Source of the DNA: Pelecanus crispus
Taxonomy: Eukaryota > Chordata > Aves > Pelecaniformes > Pelecanidae
Direction of reading: 5' to 3'
Assembly: GCF_030463565.1 (NCBI RefSeq)
Contig: NC_134651.1
Coordinates: 13,962,734-14,026,733, forward strand
Length of the DNA: 64,000 nucleotides
The notes under the pieces were generated by a model. The model was not told the origin of the DNA, searched no databases, and worked only from the letters and a program-made list of their open reading frames with translations. A program made the translations under genes and the position numbers. Numbering within the stretch: the first letter of the stretch is position 1; the number at the start of each line of letters is the position of its first letter. Shown here one piece after another: positions 27,401 to 38,873 of the stretch.

Positions 27401-28950
27401 TTGAAGGGAGTAATTTGCACCTCTACCAGCTGCAGGGCCCACGGGTGTTGGGGGCAAGGGAGCAGGAGTGATTGATGTAGGCTAGCAATGAAGGTGGGGC
27501 CCGGGCTTCACTGCGTGACACACAGGAAGGGTTGGTGGCAATCGAACTTGGGGATACTCCCAATGGTCCCCGGTTTATGTGAAATTGCCTGCCCATTCCT
27601 TTGGGAAAGAGGTGACAAAGGTGGTAATTATTGTATTAATTAGGGAGGGATGAAGGTGTTCCAGGACACTCACTACTGGACTCGGGATATTGAGAAAGGA
27701 TTTTTTTTTTTTTTAACCCCCTTGGGTGTCAGTGTAAGTTATATGCTCCAGCGCTCTAGAAACAGCTCTCACTGGGGCTCCAGCTCGGCGTGCCCACCCC
27801 CAGCGACACCCCAGCAAGCCAGGCTGCAGTTCTTGCAGGCATGAGATGGCTCCGCCGTCCCAGGACAAGGTAACAAACCTAGATATTACCTTGATGTACC
27901 GGTCTGCCTACAAACTACAGGCAGTGCTACCTGGGCTAGAGTCCAGCTCACCTGCCAGCCCTTTGCTTAAAAGCCCCACGGGAGTAGCAGCGACTTTCCC
28001 GGAGAACAAAAGACCAAAACAGTCAAACGCAAAAAGAAAAGGATCCGTGCTCGAAAAAACCACTTCAGCACCGCTGATGAACTTTGCTTCCTGCCGAGCC
28101 GTGCCCAAAGACAGTCCCCGTCTGAACTTCTACAGCCAAAAGCTCTTGTTCGCAATCACGGCGCTTTCCCGAACACACGTGGAGGATCAGACCCTTCCCC
28201 TCCCGAGACGGTTTTTTTTGGGGGGACGGGCAGGGGGCTGCGGGACGGCTCCGGCTCCCTCCCCGGTACTGCCCCGCCGAACCCCCGCCCCGGGAGGCAG
28301 CACCGCCGCGGGAAGCGCTTCAGCGGGCACCGCAGAGCCCCGGCGGCCAGTCACTGGGGGAGCCACCCCAGCCCCGGCGGGGAGAGCCACCGGGGGAACC
28401 CCAAGAGACCCGCATCTGAACCCCGACGGGACGGCGGGTGACCTCGAGCGCTGCACCCCCAGCCCCGAAGGGGCAGAGACGTCGAGGCACCGGCACCCCC
28501 CGCGGCACAGGCACTGGGGGAGACAGGACCGGCACCCCCAGTCGCTGCACTGCAGCCCGAGCCCCGCCACAACCGGCACCAGCGTGGGGGTCACGACCAT
28601 ACGGGAGCGGTACCCTCAGCCCCAACCGGGGAGGCATTGGGGCGGAGGGGATGACCCCGACGGGACGGGCACCCCCAGCCCCAACAGACGGGCACCCCAA
28701 CACCCGCACCCCCCAGCCCCGACTTACTCTCCAGCTTGAGCAGCGAGTCGTACACCTTGCACTGGATCTGCCCCGTGCTCTGCATGGCGCACGACATCCA
28801 CAGCCCCTCGTAGAGCGCCTGGGCCGTGACGATGTTGTCCCCCGCGTAGGATGCCATCTTCCACTGGGGCATGGCGGTGCTGATGATGATGCCGATCCAG
28901 CCCAGGAAGGCCAGCACGAAGCCCAGGAGCTGCAGTCCCCCGCTGGCCAT
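18274..28950 (-). CDS. CLDN1: Claudin-1, complete, 4 coding exons, 211 aa
   Basis: Tight-junction protein that seals the paracellular space in epithelia. Exons on the minus strand are 28950-28728, 19636-19472, 18987-18903 and 18436-18274; they total 636 nt, and every junction keeps frame with GT-AG introns. The 211-residue product equals the human length. Seen directly: four hydrophobic segments (about residues 8-28, 80-102, 115-138 and 163-183); the claudin signature in the first extracellular loop (W30, G49-L50-W51, C54, C64); juxtamembrane cysteines C104 and C107, and a CSC cluster after the fourth segment, which are palmitoylation candidates; and a C-terminal GKDYV, the PDZ ligand that binds ZO proteins. 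The start ATG at 28950 gives [11 protein letters not shown], the normal claudin N-terminus. The gene is divergent from CLDN16. Intron 1 is about 9 kb and carries an LTR and CR1 pieces. Identification is very secure. Confidence 0.97.
18903..18987 (-). CDS. CLDN1: CLDN1 coding exon 3
   Basis: 85 nt encoding the end of TM3 and the second extracellular loop, residues 130-158 (both end codons split). Key stretches are [13 protein letters not shown] and TPVNTR, matching the claudin-1 second loop. Acceptor GTGCAG and donor CAG|GTACTG. Confidence 0.96.
19472..19636 (-). CDS. CLDN1: CLDN1 coding exon 2
   Basis: 165 nt encoding residues 75-130 (first and last codons split). It covers TM2, the intracellular loop ([16 protein letters not shown]) and the start of TM3. 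The in-frame acceptor is the TAG ending at 19637; a CAG four bases further in would break the frame. The donor GTTGGT is a weak match to consensus. Confidence 0.95.
20316..20408 (-). mobile_element. CR1 LINE 3' fragment, first piece
   Basis: The plus strand reads the typical antisense CR1 tail: a TAGAAT-like start, GGTTGGAAAAGAC, then AGATCATCCAGTCCAACC. The element is therefore on the minus strand and 5'-truncated to about 90 bp. It sits within CLDN1 intron 1, in the same orientation as the gene. Confidence 0.85.
20479..20670 (-). mobile_element. CR1 LINE 3' fragment, second piece
   Basis: Starts GGAATCATTACGGTTGGAAAGG and runs through ATCAGTCCAACC, CCTCTCTGGGCAGCCTGTTCC and TGCTTGACCACTCTTTC, all hallmarks of the antisense CR1 3' end. 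It has the same orientation as the first piece but repeats the same CR1 portion, so the two are separate insertions rather than one split element. A 70-bp spacer of unclear origin lies between them. Confidence 0.9.
23111..23648 (+). mobile_element. Solo LTR of the same ERV family, copy 2 (inverted)
   Basis: A 538-bp element, TG...CA, aligning along its length to the reverse complement of the LTR at 4525-5094. The flanks are CACCT (23106-23110) and CACCC (23649-23653), a 4-of-5 target duplication, so this insertion is older or has mutated. Its TATA box is altered (TATAGAA instead of TATATAA), and its ATTAAA signal is kept. It lies in CLDN1 intron 1 antisense to the gene, the orientation usually best tolerated in introns. 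No internal viral sequence is present. Confidence 0.88.
27701..27714. repeat. Poly-T tract
   Basis: Run of 14 T in CLDN1 intron 1, followed by AACCCCC. It is not clearly the tail of a retroposed sequence. Confidence 0.85.
28728..28950 (-). CDS. CLDN1: CLDN1 coding exon 1
   Basis: 223 nt encoding residues 1-74 plus the first base of codon 75. It covers TM1 and most of the first extracellular loop, including the W-GLW-C-C signature and the [15 protein letters not shown] stretch that is nearly identical across vertebrate CLDN1. The donor is A|GTAAGT, a strong consensus. The exon lies inside the CpG island. Confidence 0.97.
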
Positions 28951-29052
28951 GTCTGCGCGGAGCCGGCCCGGGGCGGGGGTGGGGTGGGGTGCGAAGGGTC
29001 GCGAGGCAGCGCCGCCGGCCCCGCACTGCCGCCCGCGCGCTGGCCCGCGCGC

Positions 29053-29060
29053 CTTTTAAA
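29053..29060 (-). promoter_or_regulatory. CLDN1: TATA-like box of CLDN1
   Basis: TTTAAAAG on the minus strand, the only AT-rich octamer in a very GC-rich context, about 103 nt upstream of the CLDN1 ATG. With usual spacing it would place the transcription start near 29020-29030 and give a 5' UTR of about 75 nt. Start site not verified. Confidence 0.55.
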
Positions 29061-29071
29061 GCCGCCCGAAG

Positions 29072-29089
29072 GGCGCCCCCTGGCGGCCG
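29072..29089 (-). promoter_or_regulatory. CTCF-type motif next to the CLDN1 core promoter
   Basis: The minus strand reads CGGCCGCCAGGGGGCGCC, which fits the long-form vertebrate CTCF consensus with one mismatch (G for A at the sixth position). It lies about 12 bp upstream of the TATA-like box. Occupancy is inference. Confidence 0.55.
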
Positions 29090-32000
29090 CGCCCCCGCCC
29101 CGCCCCGCGGGGTTTTCCGAGGTGGGACGCGGCCCCCCGCAGCCCCCCGCAGCCCCCCCCTTCCTCCGCCGCGAAGCCGCGGGAGCCGCCCTGGCTGCTG
29201 CCGCTTCATACCCCCACCTTCCTCTCTGGGGCGCAGCGTCGGGGGGCACGCCGACACCCCGGGGGTGAGGGGGGCAGCAAAATGCCCCCCCCCCCCAGCG
29301 AGGAGTGACCCCCTCCTTCAGGGCTTCGCCCAGACCCACAGCCCCTGGGGCCCACGCTCCCCCTCACTCCCTCTGGAGAAGCGGCTGGTGGGACTGGCCT
29401 TCCTGTCCCCCCCCGGGGCGCGTCAGGGGATGCTTTGGCACCCTTGGAGGTTTCGGCACCTCCAAAGGGTGCTCTGGCTGTGCTCGTGGGTCTCCCGCTT
29501 TCTAGAGCTGGGGGTCCTGAGGTCATGACCCCATCTCGCTGCCTGCTGCTGTCCTTTGCCACCCGGAGCTATACACTTCCCTTTTCGGCGAAGAGGCCCT
29601 GCCTGAGCCAGCGCGCCGGGGGGCAAAGGTGGCGATGGGGCTGTGCCCGCGCCGCTGGTGCCCCTGTGACCCCCGTCCCCCACCCCCCCGCCACCACGGC
29701 ACGGCGCGGCCAGGGGGGCATTTCCCACCCGGCAGACTCAGTGCCCGCATCCCCCGGCACGCTGCACACGCTGCAGAGGGAGCAATAGAGAAGTCATGGA
29801 AATTATCAGTACTATGATTTTAAAGGGCTTTCAAAGAGGCAGCTGAGCAAACACTCATCATCCATGCACAAATGCTGCCAGGACCCTAAATCCAAAGTTT
29901 TGAATCTAATAAGGACGATGTGCTGTACATCTTTGCACTACTGGGTCTCTCTGAAAGGAGAAATTTCGATTTTTGAATGCTTTAGTGGTTTACTGAGGTT
30001 TATTGAACAAGGGGATTAGAGACCAGGAAGGAGTGTCCTCTTTCTTGGGCGTGTATTTGCCCAGTTACTATAGTTTCCCTTTCTGCTATGTGAATATTTG
30101 AATATTGACAGATGCGGACTCAGAATAGGCAGAGTGAGGAAATATTGTCTCCTTCAGAGGGCCCGGGGAGCACACGGCATGGCCCGGGTGGTGCTGCCCG
30201 CCCTCACCACGGGCTGGATGGAGGGGACGTTCAGCCTGGACCTGCTGTAATCCCAGGCTCTGGGATAAACAGGTGATAATTACTGATAAAGGTCCTGCTG
30301 GAGGTAGGGATAGGGTTGTATTGTTTTGACACCGTGGTTTGCTGCGTTCTGATGATTTAGGAGATTTTGCTGGAGCTGCTTCCTGAGATTTGCGAACGGA
30401 CAAACAGACTCGTGATTACCTGACCAGTCCTGCGCAATGCCAGGGGGGTCAAAGGGGAGAAAAGCAACCGCAATCTCGCCACACCGGGCAGAGACAAAGC
30501 CAGGCTGGTTTGCTCTGAAAACACTTGCAGCTGTCGGTCCCCAACGTCCGGGCAGCAGTGCTGGTGTGACGAAATCCATCCTAGTTACCTGGTAGCAAAC
30601 TTTTCCAGTCATGTCCTTTTTCACTTGCAAAGGAATTAGGGGGCTGTGAATCTGCAGCTGAAGAAATGGTGTTTCCCTGGGTCTTTGTGGGCTCTGGTTT
30701 TATAGCTTTGGAAGTGAAGAGGAAAGCAGCAAAATTTTCTTTGGTAATGCAGAGATAACAAAGTAGATGCATCTCTCTGCGTATTCATCAAGAACTCTTC
30801 TACAGGGATTAGAGAAACCAGGGTGGTGCTGGCTGTTGGAGCTGGTCCCTGGGAGGAACAATTCCTTGCCCGATGAAGAGGCAGGGCAGAAACCCACACG
30901 AACCTGAGGAGAGCAGGGTTAGGAGTGTCTGGATTTGATCACTGATGTCTGGGTAGTCATATCAGTCTGATAATGTCCGTCTGCAAAGGAATGTGCACTG
31001 TTCCCAGGTGCTTCAGAGCGCTGAACTGACTAACCTCTCTCCTGACCCTCCTGCCAACTCCCAGATAGACCAGGCAGCTCCTTGCTGATTCCTGCAGTGT
31101 GAGGTCAGCTCTGGACAGGGATACAAGTTCCGAAGATGCTTTAGCAGATTTAGATCCTTTTGCTACAGGCTCCAAGCAGCCGAGAGGGGCAACAGAGATG
31201 TTTTGTGTGGGAAGGACTTGGGCTTTCTACTGAACCTTCTAGGAAAGTACAGGGTGGAGTCCTGGGTGGCAACGATCCGACTGCACTTGCACTGGGAGGG
31301 ACATCAAGAGTGGTCTTGAGGAGATGCATGTAGCAGGCATGCAGGCATGTGTTGTATGTTGTAGCACTCTGATCAGGCTGCTGGCTCTTGGAAGGAGTGC
31401 AAACTATGCACACCTCGTACTTGGGAAAAGCTGGGCTTAGGGTGTGTTCCTGAGGAGCTGTGCAGCCATCCCATTGCTCCTCTGTCCCTGATGGGTGCTG
31501 CACTGGGCAGTGTTACTGGGTGAATGCATGACAGAGTGGCCTTGGGTCAAACAAAGCCAATGAAAGGCAATACTGATACACCCATGTGCTCTTGGACCTC
31601 CCATAGTCCACGCAGGCTGCAGCACAGGCTCTTCCCTGTGCCTTTGTGTACACTTTCTAGGCACAAGTTCTGTGCCTGCATCTTGCTTTGTGGAAGTGAG
31701 AGCTTGTAGACAAGTTGCTCGTGTCTCTGACTATTGAACACCCTGGACAATCCATATAAACACCTCATGCCCAGAGTCCCAGCTTCATGAACACCCAATT
31801 TGTATTTTGCTTTCCAGGGACAATTTGAAGTTGATACTTATTACTTATGTTTCATGAAAGATTTCAAAACCCAGCAAATCTTTCTATGGCCATAAGGAAT
31901 TTGCAGAGCAAGATAAACTCCACTTTTCCCCTTGATCACTCATCAGTGTTCTCAGCACTCTGGAATTTGCTGAGAATTTTACAGCATCCCTAAGATCATC

Positions 32001-35000
32001 AAGTCTCCTATTCTGGATTTCTTTCCTTCCTTTGAGACATGAAATATCTTCTTTCTTTTCTTTAGATGATTTTCTGCACTGGTTCAATGGGCAAAATAAA
32101 CCCCCTCTTTAGTCAATAATCACTGCCTTTCCTCCTTTGCCTAAGATTCTTTTTTCACTGGAAATCCCAAAGAGTTTTCACTCTATTTTCACCTATTTTT
32201 TCCACCTGACTTTTAGGGAAATACCATTCCTTCAGACTGTTAATCTCAGCTGAAAGACCTGGGTTTATCCAAGATGTTGCAATCTCTGTATTCTTTAGGC
32301 TAAAGGTACTCCAGTACTGACAGTCCTTAGTGACTGGCTTGTTCTTAAGCAAACATGTGAGTCTTCATTTTTTGCCCTTTACAAAGGCAGGATCAAGTGA
32401 GAAGAGGCATGTCTATAGACAGTTACTGAAATCAAACTGGGATGTTTTAGTCCGCAGGTAGACGGACTCCTCTAATTGTTCATAGAGATTGTCCTCGTGT
32501 GCAACAGTCCTTGCTGCACTGAGCAAATGCTTAACACCTTGGTCATGCCTCTCCTTTGGCTGCTGTTACTCAGATGGGCAGCCTCACCTCCGTACTCAGC
32601 AGAGATTTGTGCTCTGTGGGTAGTAAACAATACCTGTTTCCTTTTCTGGCAAAACCAAGCTTTAACGCTTGCCAGGACTTGCAGGTGAGCAGCCTGGTTT
32701 CCTCTTCTCTCAAACATTTCTCGGGGAAGGTCTCACTGTGCGATGCCTGTGTTTGGAGAGCATGGGGTTGCCTGTGATCCTCTGTCGCAGCGTCCCCTAA
32801 TACTGGCCCCTGGGCTGCCCTGAATTAATCCTTGAGCTTAAACTGATGTATTAGGGGGAAGCATCTCATTCTGATTATAAGTTATTATAAGTAGGGGCAG
32901 GTGTGCAGAGCAGGCACAGCTGCACGATGCTAGTTTCAGAGTGAAGACACAAGCTCCACATCTGGACCAGAAAATGGGTAATGGCCAGACAACATCATCC
33001 CAGCCCGGTGTTTCTGGTGGCAGCCAGTTGTAGAGCCGAGGAATAACACAAGCACATAGTGACAGTAACCCAAAATGCATTGCAGCCCACCCTGAATATA
33101 TCCTGAGCCAGTACCAGTACTTTTAACTTTGCTGACTGGATTTTTCCTCCATAAATTTAGCTGTTTGTTTTTTGAAACTTCTGGCACTTGCAGCATCCTG
33201 TAGCAAGTTTTGCAGGTTAAGTCTGTGTTTCACAGGAAAGCACAACAGCTTGTTTCTTTTCAGCCTTATGCCTTGTTGTTTCATTTGATGTCCCCAAGGT
33301 TCTGGGGAAAAAAAGGGCAGATTGCTGGGACCACATGCACTTAGCTCCGGTTTACATTGCCTAGAAAAAAACCTTAAAATTACTTTGTTGTTTATCTGCA
33401 AGCTGCTTTTCCTTCTCTCTCTTCCACTTACTCCCCCATCCATCCAGAGAAACACCCCTGCTGAACCTTAGCTCCAAGCACTGTTTCACAGGCAGCGCCC
33501 AGATAGATGTCAGGAGGATCTAAGACGGCTGCAAATCTTCCCTAGGATTAGTCAGGGATTGTGTCCAACCCCGTCTGCAGTGAGGGGCAGACGTTGTGTT
33601 TGACCATGGTAGCAGCTGAAGCAGCCAAAGATCACACAGCCTGCAGGGCTGCAGAGCACAGCAGCACAAAGAAAGCTTAACCCTTCATCAGCTGCTCACT
33701 ATTGCAGGACTGCCATTCAGTACAAAGTTTTAAAAAAGGTTGTTGTTGAAGACCTGCTCCAAATGACTTATTGCCTACAAGGCAATGGGATAGCAAAGAG
33801 CACGAAAACTGGAGCTTTTCCCTGCACACCCAGATTGAAATCTCCATTTCCAGGAGGAAAGTTCAGATTTCCTCTTTGGAATTGAAATTTATGGTTGATG
33901 GAGGCAGCATCAGTTAGACAGACTGACTGGACTTATTTGATACTGACTGCGCATGGGGAATATATTGTGAAAATTGGATTTTAAATGGGCTGTATAGATT
34001 ATTCCTTCTCAAATGTTGGGGGTCAGAAACAGCATAAACGTCTCTGTGTTTGGTCAGCAGACATGACCTGGAATTCCTAATCTGCTGGAGATAAACCAAG
34101 CTAATAATCAACCCTCTTCTTGAGGTCATTCAAACATTCATGTTTCCTCACCAGCTGTAATAAAGCTACAGTTTTGGGAGTAGTTTCACTCCACTCTTCA
34201 CATGATGGATTTCATCTGGCTGTAGTTAAAATGTGCTTATATGTAACACACTGAAGTTGCATGAGGCTGGAGGCTGGCTGAACTCCTGGTTTCTCCTCCA
34301 AACCACCCTCTGGTGAGGGCTCTGGAAAGGACTGTGTGTCCTCCCCGGCTTGTCGGTTTTCACCTGTTGCCTTTGTTTTTCCTCCTCTTCTGAATCAGCA
34401 ACCCACAAATGACCACAAGGCCCAAGACTGTCCCTCAGAATGCCCCAAAACACTGAAATCATTCCTGTCCATAAACAAGTGGGTTTGGCATGTGTAAAGC
34501 TGCTCCATGTGTGTCATTACCCACAGCTCTCAGATCGCCAGGCTTGTCTGTGCAAGGCAGCAAGCTGCTGAGAAATCAAGGTGGTCCTGCATTTGACCGC
34601 TCACGTGTTGTTTTCCAAAGTGATACTGGAAGCTCTGATAGAGATTCCATGGCATGAAACCCATCCCATGCAGGCCAAGAGGTTTGACCCATACGGTAGG
34701 ATTTATTTTGCTTTCAATTCTTCTATTTTAGGATTGTTCTTTCACTGGACATTCTGTACCAGAGGCCAGATAAAAAACAGAAGTCAGACACAATCAAATT
34801 AATGGAAACAATGAGTTTCGCAGTACTAGAGACGTAATGGTGGGAAAATCAGGGAAATGGTGGGAAAATCATTACTTCTGCATGCTGTCACTAGAAGGTA
34901 GCTCTATGTCATATCATCAACAAATGTCTTTCTCAAAATGTATGAAACTAATCATGGTGTCAGATGATGGTACAGGTGTGGTGGGGCATCTAGGGAAGAG

Positions 35001-38000
35001 GTTCAACAGTGAAGTGGCAGGTGGAGAGCGTGCCTTGTTGGAAGGGTCAACAACAAAGTGTGGCCACTTTCCCCACCATGTGCCATTAGGGCCAGGTGGA
35101 GCACGGCAGCTTCTGGTTTTGGAGTCCCAGGGCAGGAGAGGGGAAGCAATGAGAGTAAGTGAGACCCAGGCCTGACTGAGAGGGAGAGGGAGGCAGATCC
35201 ATGTGTGTGTGAGTGTCATACTCAGTGCATGACCCATGATAGATGTGCACCAAGGTCCTGACAAGATACAATTCATCCCTAGTACCATCCATGAAGAGTT
35301 TTCTGAGTGCAATGAGGAAAACATCTCTCAGATCCTCCAGGAAATGGGCTCTGTGAAGACCTAACCCTTGGCATCCAGCCATCCTGTTTGCTCTCACCAT
35401 GTTCCTGATGCCTCCAAGGTCTTGGTCCTTGTCCTCCAGGGACCAGTTACAACAGGGATCACATTTCTACCCATATCTCACCAAGTCTCCACCAGGGACT
35501 CAGTGATGGCTGGTATCTGTGCTCAGGTATGAGCTTGATGGCCTAGTTATGGAATGAATTTCCTGAGACTGGCAAGAATCTGATCACCTTCAGGATCACC
35601 ACTGAAAAATTTTCCTCTTTGGAAGAACCTCAGGTCGTTCTTCCTGAAATCAGATGAAGGAAGGAGGGGGCATTGGAATGATACAACTAACAGATAGAAA
35701 GAAGAAGAGAAGATACCTAATGACTAGATCTGAAGTCCTCTGCAGGAACTGCTGTTAAGCCAATTCTGAAGCCAGAGTTGCCTCCACAAAGCCGGAGTTA
35801 CCACCATTTATGTTGCTCACCCAGTGAGCAACTAAGCCATCAAGTTCAAGTACCTGTGAGTCTGGCTTTGGGGCAATCTTCATGCCAAGGAAAAGCCCAA
35901 GCTGTATTCAGCATTTTAGAGATTACTCAAAGATTCCCATCCCAGGGTATGGCTATGTCTCACCTTTTTGTGCCTGGCCCACAACCTTTATCCATTTCCT
36001 CAGCCCTTATGACATGTCAGATAATCAGTGCTGGGAAGATAAAGTGATGCAGGATCCTTCCTAGAAAGGCCCTACCATAAACTGCTGCAAGATTTGTAGA
36101 TCACATTGTTCAGGGGCAATGTGAAGGCTAGGAGATGAGGTTTCAGGTCTTTTTTGGGGTTGCTGAAGTTAGTCCCTTCCACATATTGGTAGGAATTCCT
36201 CTGGGGATCCATAAGACCTAACCTATTTGGGATGTACTTGGATATTGGAACAATTCAAGATACACAGATTACTGTGCTGTGGGAAATCTTATGACAGGCC
36301 AGAACCGGTGAACAATTGCTCAGCATCCTCACAGATAATGTTGACCCTGCACAACCATCCTCCAACAAGTAGTCGTCTCTGGAAACTAAGAGGAGCAGTA
36401 GGATGGGATTTGTAAGTATTGATATTCAACATGCATCAGTCCCCTTTAAGATACTGAAGTCAGAGCCAGGTAGTTCTGAACCATTCAGTAGCTGCTACAG
36501 TGACACACATGGCTGGATTTTCCAGTGGGGAGCCGGGTCAAACATTTAAAGAAGTCTTTAAATGTGTCCAGTTATTCTGGTGCATACATGGGAATGAAAC
36601 TCTTGAAAATCCTTTGCTAAGTGCAAAACCCATCTGCACTGGAAGCAGAGCTTGTGCATGCGTGTGCAAGGCAGAGGAGGAGGGAAGGAGCTTCTCCCCT
36701 GGACTTTCTAACACTCTCTTTATCGTTAGGACAGGGAGAGCACGTTGGCAACCTAAGGTCATATTTCAATACCTAGAGTTTAAAACCCCAGTTATCTGGC
36801 TGGAGGCCAGAAGCTGGAGGTGTTTCTCTCACAGCTGTGTCTTTCTGCTCATGAAAACTCATCCTTAAGCCTGAGGTACACCGAGGCTTTGCTGATGGGG
36901 GATTGGGGAGCACTTGGGTGAGCCCACACCCTGTGCTGTTGACAAAGAAGGCACAAACAAAGCCTAAGCCAGAAGCAGGCGGAGGGATGGTCTCCTTTGG
37001 GAGAGCTTAGATGAGGAAGAGCACATCTCCATGAAGAACAGAAAGGGAAACCGAACCCTGTGTGAACCATGACCACCGGGGCAGAATGGGACAGAATAGG
37101 AGAAAGAGAGAAAGAACATGCTGTGCTCTCCTCTCCTCGTGCACACAGAGACTCTGATGTGGGGGAGAGGACAGGGCAGGAGAGAGGAGAGAAGGCCTCT
37201 GAAGACACTCCCTATATAAATGCCTTGGGCAAGATGAGCACCGGAGGCTGGAGTCACCCACTGTTGTCTCCTATTCCAGGGCTGGGACTGCAGCTCTGCC
37301 CATGTCTCCCCATTCCTCAGGGAGTTTCCGTCAAGGATTAGGCTGTCCTTCTCCTTCGTCCCTCCTCTTCCTCCATGGTTCTGTTCTCCAGCCTACAGCA
37401 CAGCTTGGCTGCAAGGTGAAAGCAGAGGGTGACGGGATGTATGTGAGCCTTGAGGGGCTTTGTTTACACTAGTTTGCTCAGCAGAGGGGGCAGAGGCATC
37501 CTTGCCCTGTCCCCTACCAGTGCAGGGAGAGGGCTGGAGTGAGGGGGTGGCCTCGTGGGAGTCTTCCTGGCATTTGCAGTTGGCTTTTCCCCCTTGCTGG
37601 AGCCCGGCTGTGCACAGAAGGTACAGCGCCTCGTGGAGGGGCAGACCTGGGGGTCACTCTGCATCAGCTCCTGGCAATGTTTGATCTGCAGCTTGGATGC
37701 CGGCTATTAAACAGAAGGGAACAGCGAGTGTGTGGTGAGGTACTAGTGACGGGCAAGTGGGCAGACACTGATTTTAAGGAAGTTGCAGCCCCAGAGCTCT
37801 GCAGGGAAACTCCTTGCAGATCCCATACCCAAACCTGACCTACACTCACCTAACCAGGTCCCAAAACGGTCCCGTGCTCATGGGCTGTGAATCACAGCAG
37901 CAACTGTTTTCTCCAAGCCTCAGCTCTTGCCCTCCTTGCCTTTTTATAGCAGATCAAACCTCCTGTTACCAAACTGTGCATTTCTAACCCAGTAGTTACT

Positions 38001-38754
38001 TTCATCCCCTCCTCGATGAGTCTCCTAGAGGTTCTTTCATCAGTCTCTGATAAGCAGGTTGGTGAATAGGAGCGAGGGGCACAGAGGTCTGAAGCGGACG
38101 TTTCTTGTGAAATGAGTCACAAGAGGGGCTGGATTCCAGCCAGGAGAGCCTGCCGGGTGAAGCGCACGTACCACGGCCTCTCACTGCGGCTGAGGTGGGC
38201 CGACTTTCGGAGCAGCAGCTGCCGCAGCAGACACAATGCAAACCCCTTCCACCACGTGACCTTTCTTCCTTTACTTTTCCCTGGTACTGTGGAAAGAGCT
38301 AATTATTCACCCTGCTCTCCCTTCCCTTCCTGCACGATTGCTATTAGTGGCACAGACCTTGTTCTTCACTCGCGTTTTATCACCTTTGGATCAGCGCACG
38401 GGGAAGTTCAGGCTCATGCTGGGAAACACACGCTTGGATGAGGATGACTCTGCTGGGACGTGTCAGGGCATCGACAGCCCCTGGGGTGCTTGGGGACGAG
38501 GGCTATTCACTGGAACTACTGACGTGCCAAGAAAAGGTGTGTCTAATCCACTACCCAGCTCCTCTGCCTATACAAACCTGCGTGAAACTGGTATGCAGTG
38601 ACAGCACTGTGTGTTCTCAGTGGCTGCTTTCAGGAAATCCGAGTGGTCATGCATGTTTTCACCGATAAGGATCTTAACCACACCCACGCAGAGAGTGCTG
38701 CCCGGGTGTTAAACAGGAGCGGGGCTGTGACTCCTCACTCTCGATCTAAGGCAC

Positions 38755-38830
38755 TGAGTCAGTGCCGTGGTTTCCCCGGCTCTAAAATGGGGTTAGTAAA
38801 TACATTGTTGAGATGATGTGTTTCTCAGGT
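38755..38830 (+). mobile_element. Possible MIR/CORE-SINE fragment
   Basis: GTTTCCCCGGCTCTAAAATG followed by GGG resembles the MIR region GTTTCCCCATCTGTAAAATG plus GGG, preceded by a CACTGAGTCAG stretch. Short and degenerate. Confidence 0.4.
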
Positions 38831-38855
38831 TTTTCAGAATTTCACAGGTAGCTAT

Positions 38856-38873
38856 AAAAAAAAAAAAAAAAAA
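38856..38873. repeat. Poly-A homopolymer (18 A)
   Basis: Uninterrupted A run. It is not preceded by recognisable retroposed sequence, apart from the weak MIR-like match just upstream. Confidence 0.9.

Larger units (their letters stand above)
19637..28727 (-). other. CLDN1: CLDN1 intron 1
   Basis: Large first intron without recognised exons. It contains two CR1 fragments (20.3-20.7 kb), a solo LTR (23.1-23.6 kb) and long unannotated single-copy DNA. The part next to exon 1 (28.2-28.7 kb) is GC-rich and belongs to the CpG island. First introns often hold enhancers, but none can be pointed to here. Confidence 0.8.
28200..29300. promoter_or_regulatory. CLDN1: CpG island over the CLDN1 promoter and exon 1
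   Basis: Very GC-rich, CpG-dense DNA, in sharp contrast to the AT-rich flanks. It spans the 5' part of intron 1, exon 1, the 5' UTR and the core promoter; moderately GC-rich DNA continues to about 29760. Long ORFs of 276-339 codons on both strands here are compositional artefacts of few A/T-containing stop codons. Confidence 0.85.

Noticed and set aside
27846-29339. ORFs of 276-339 codons on both strands around CLDN1 exon 1
   Set aside because: They lie in a CpG island where stop codons are rare, are rich in Pro, Gly, Ala and Arg, overlap each other on opposite strands, and match no family. Only the 223-nt claudin exon is real.
35080-36420. Cluster of modest ORFs on both strands in the CLDN1-CLDN16 spacer, considered as a decayed gene or transposon
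   Set aside because: Each frame has many stops and no stretch matched a family I know; no terminal repeats or target duplication were seen.
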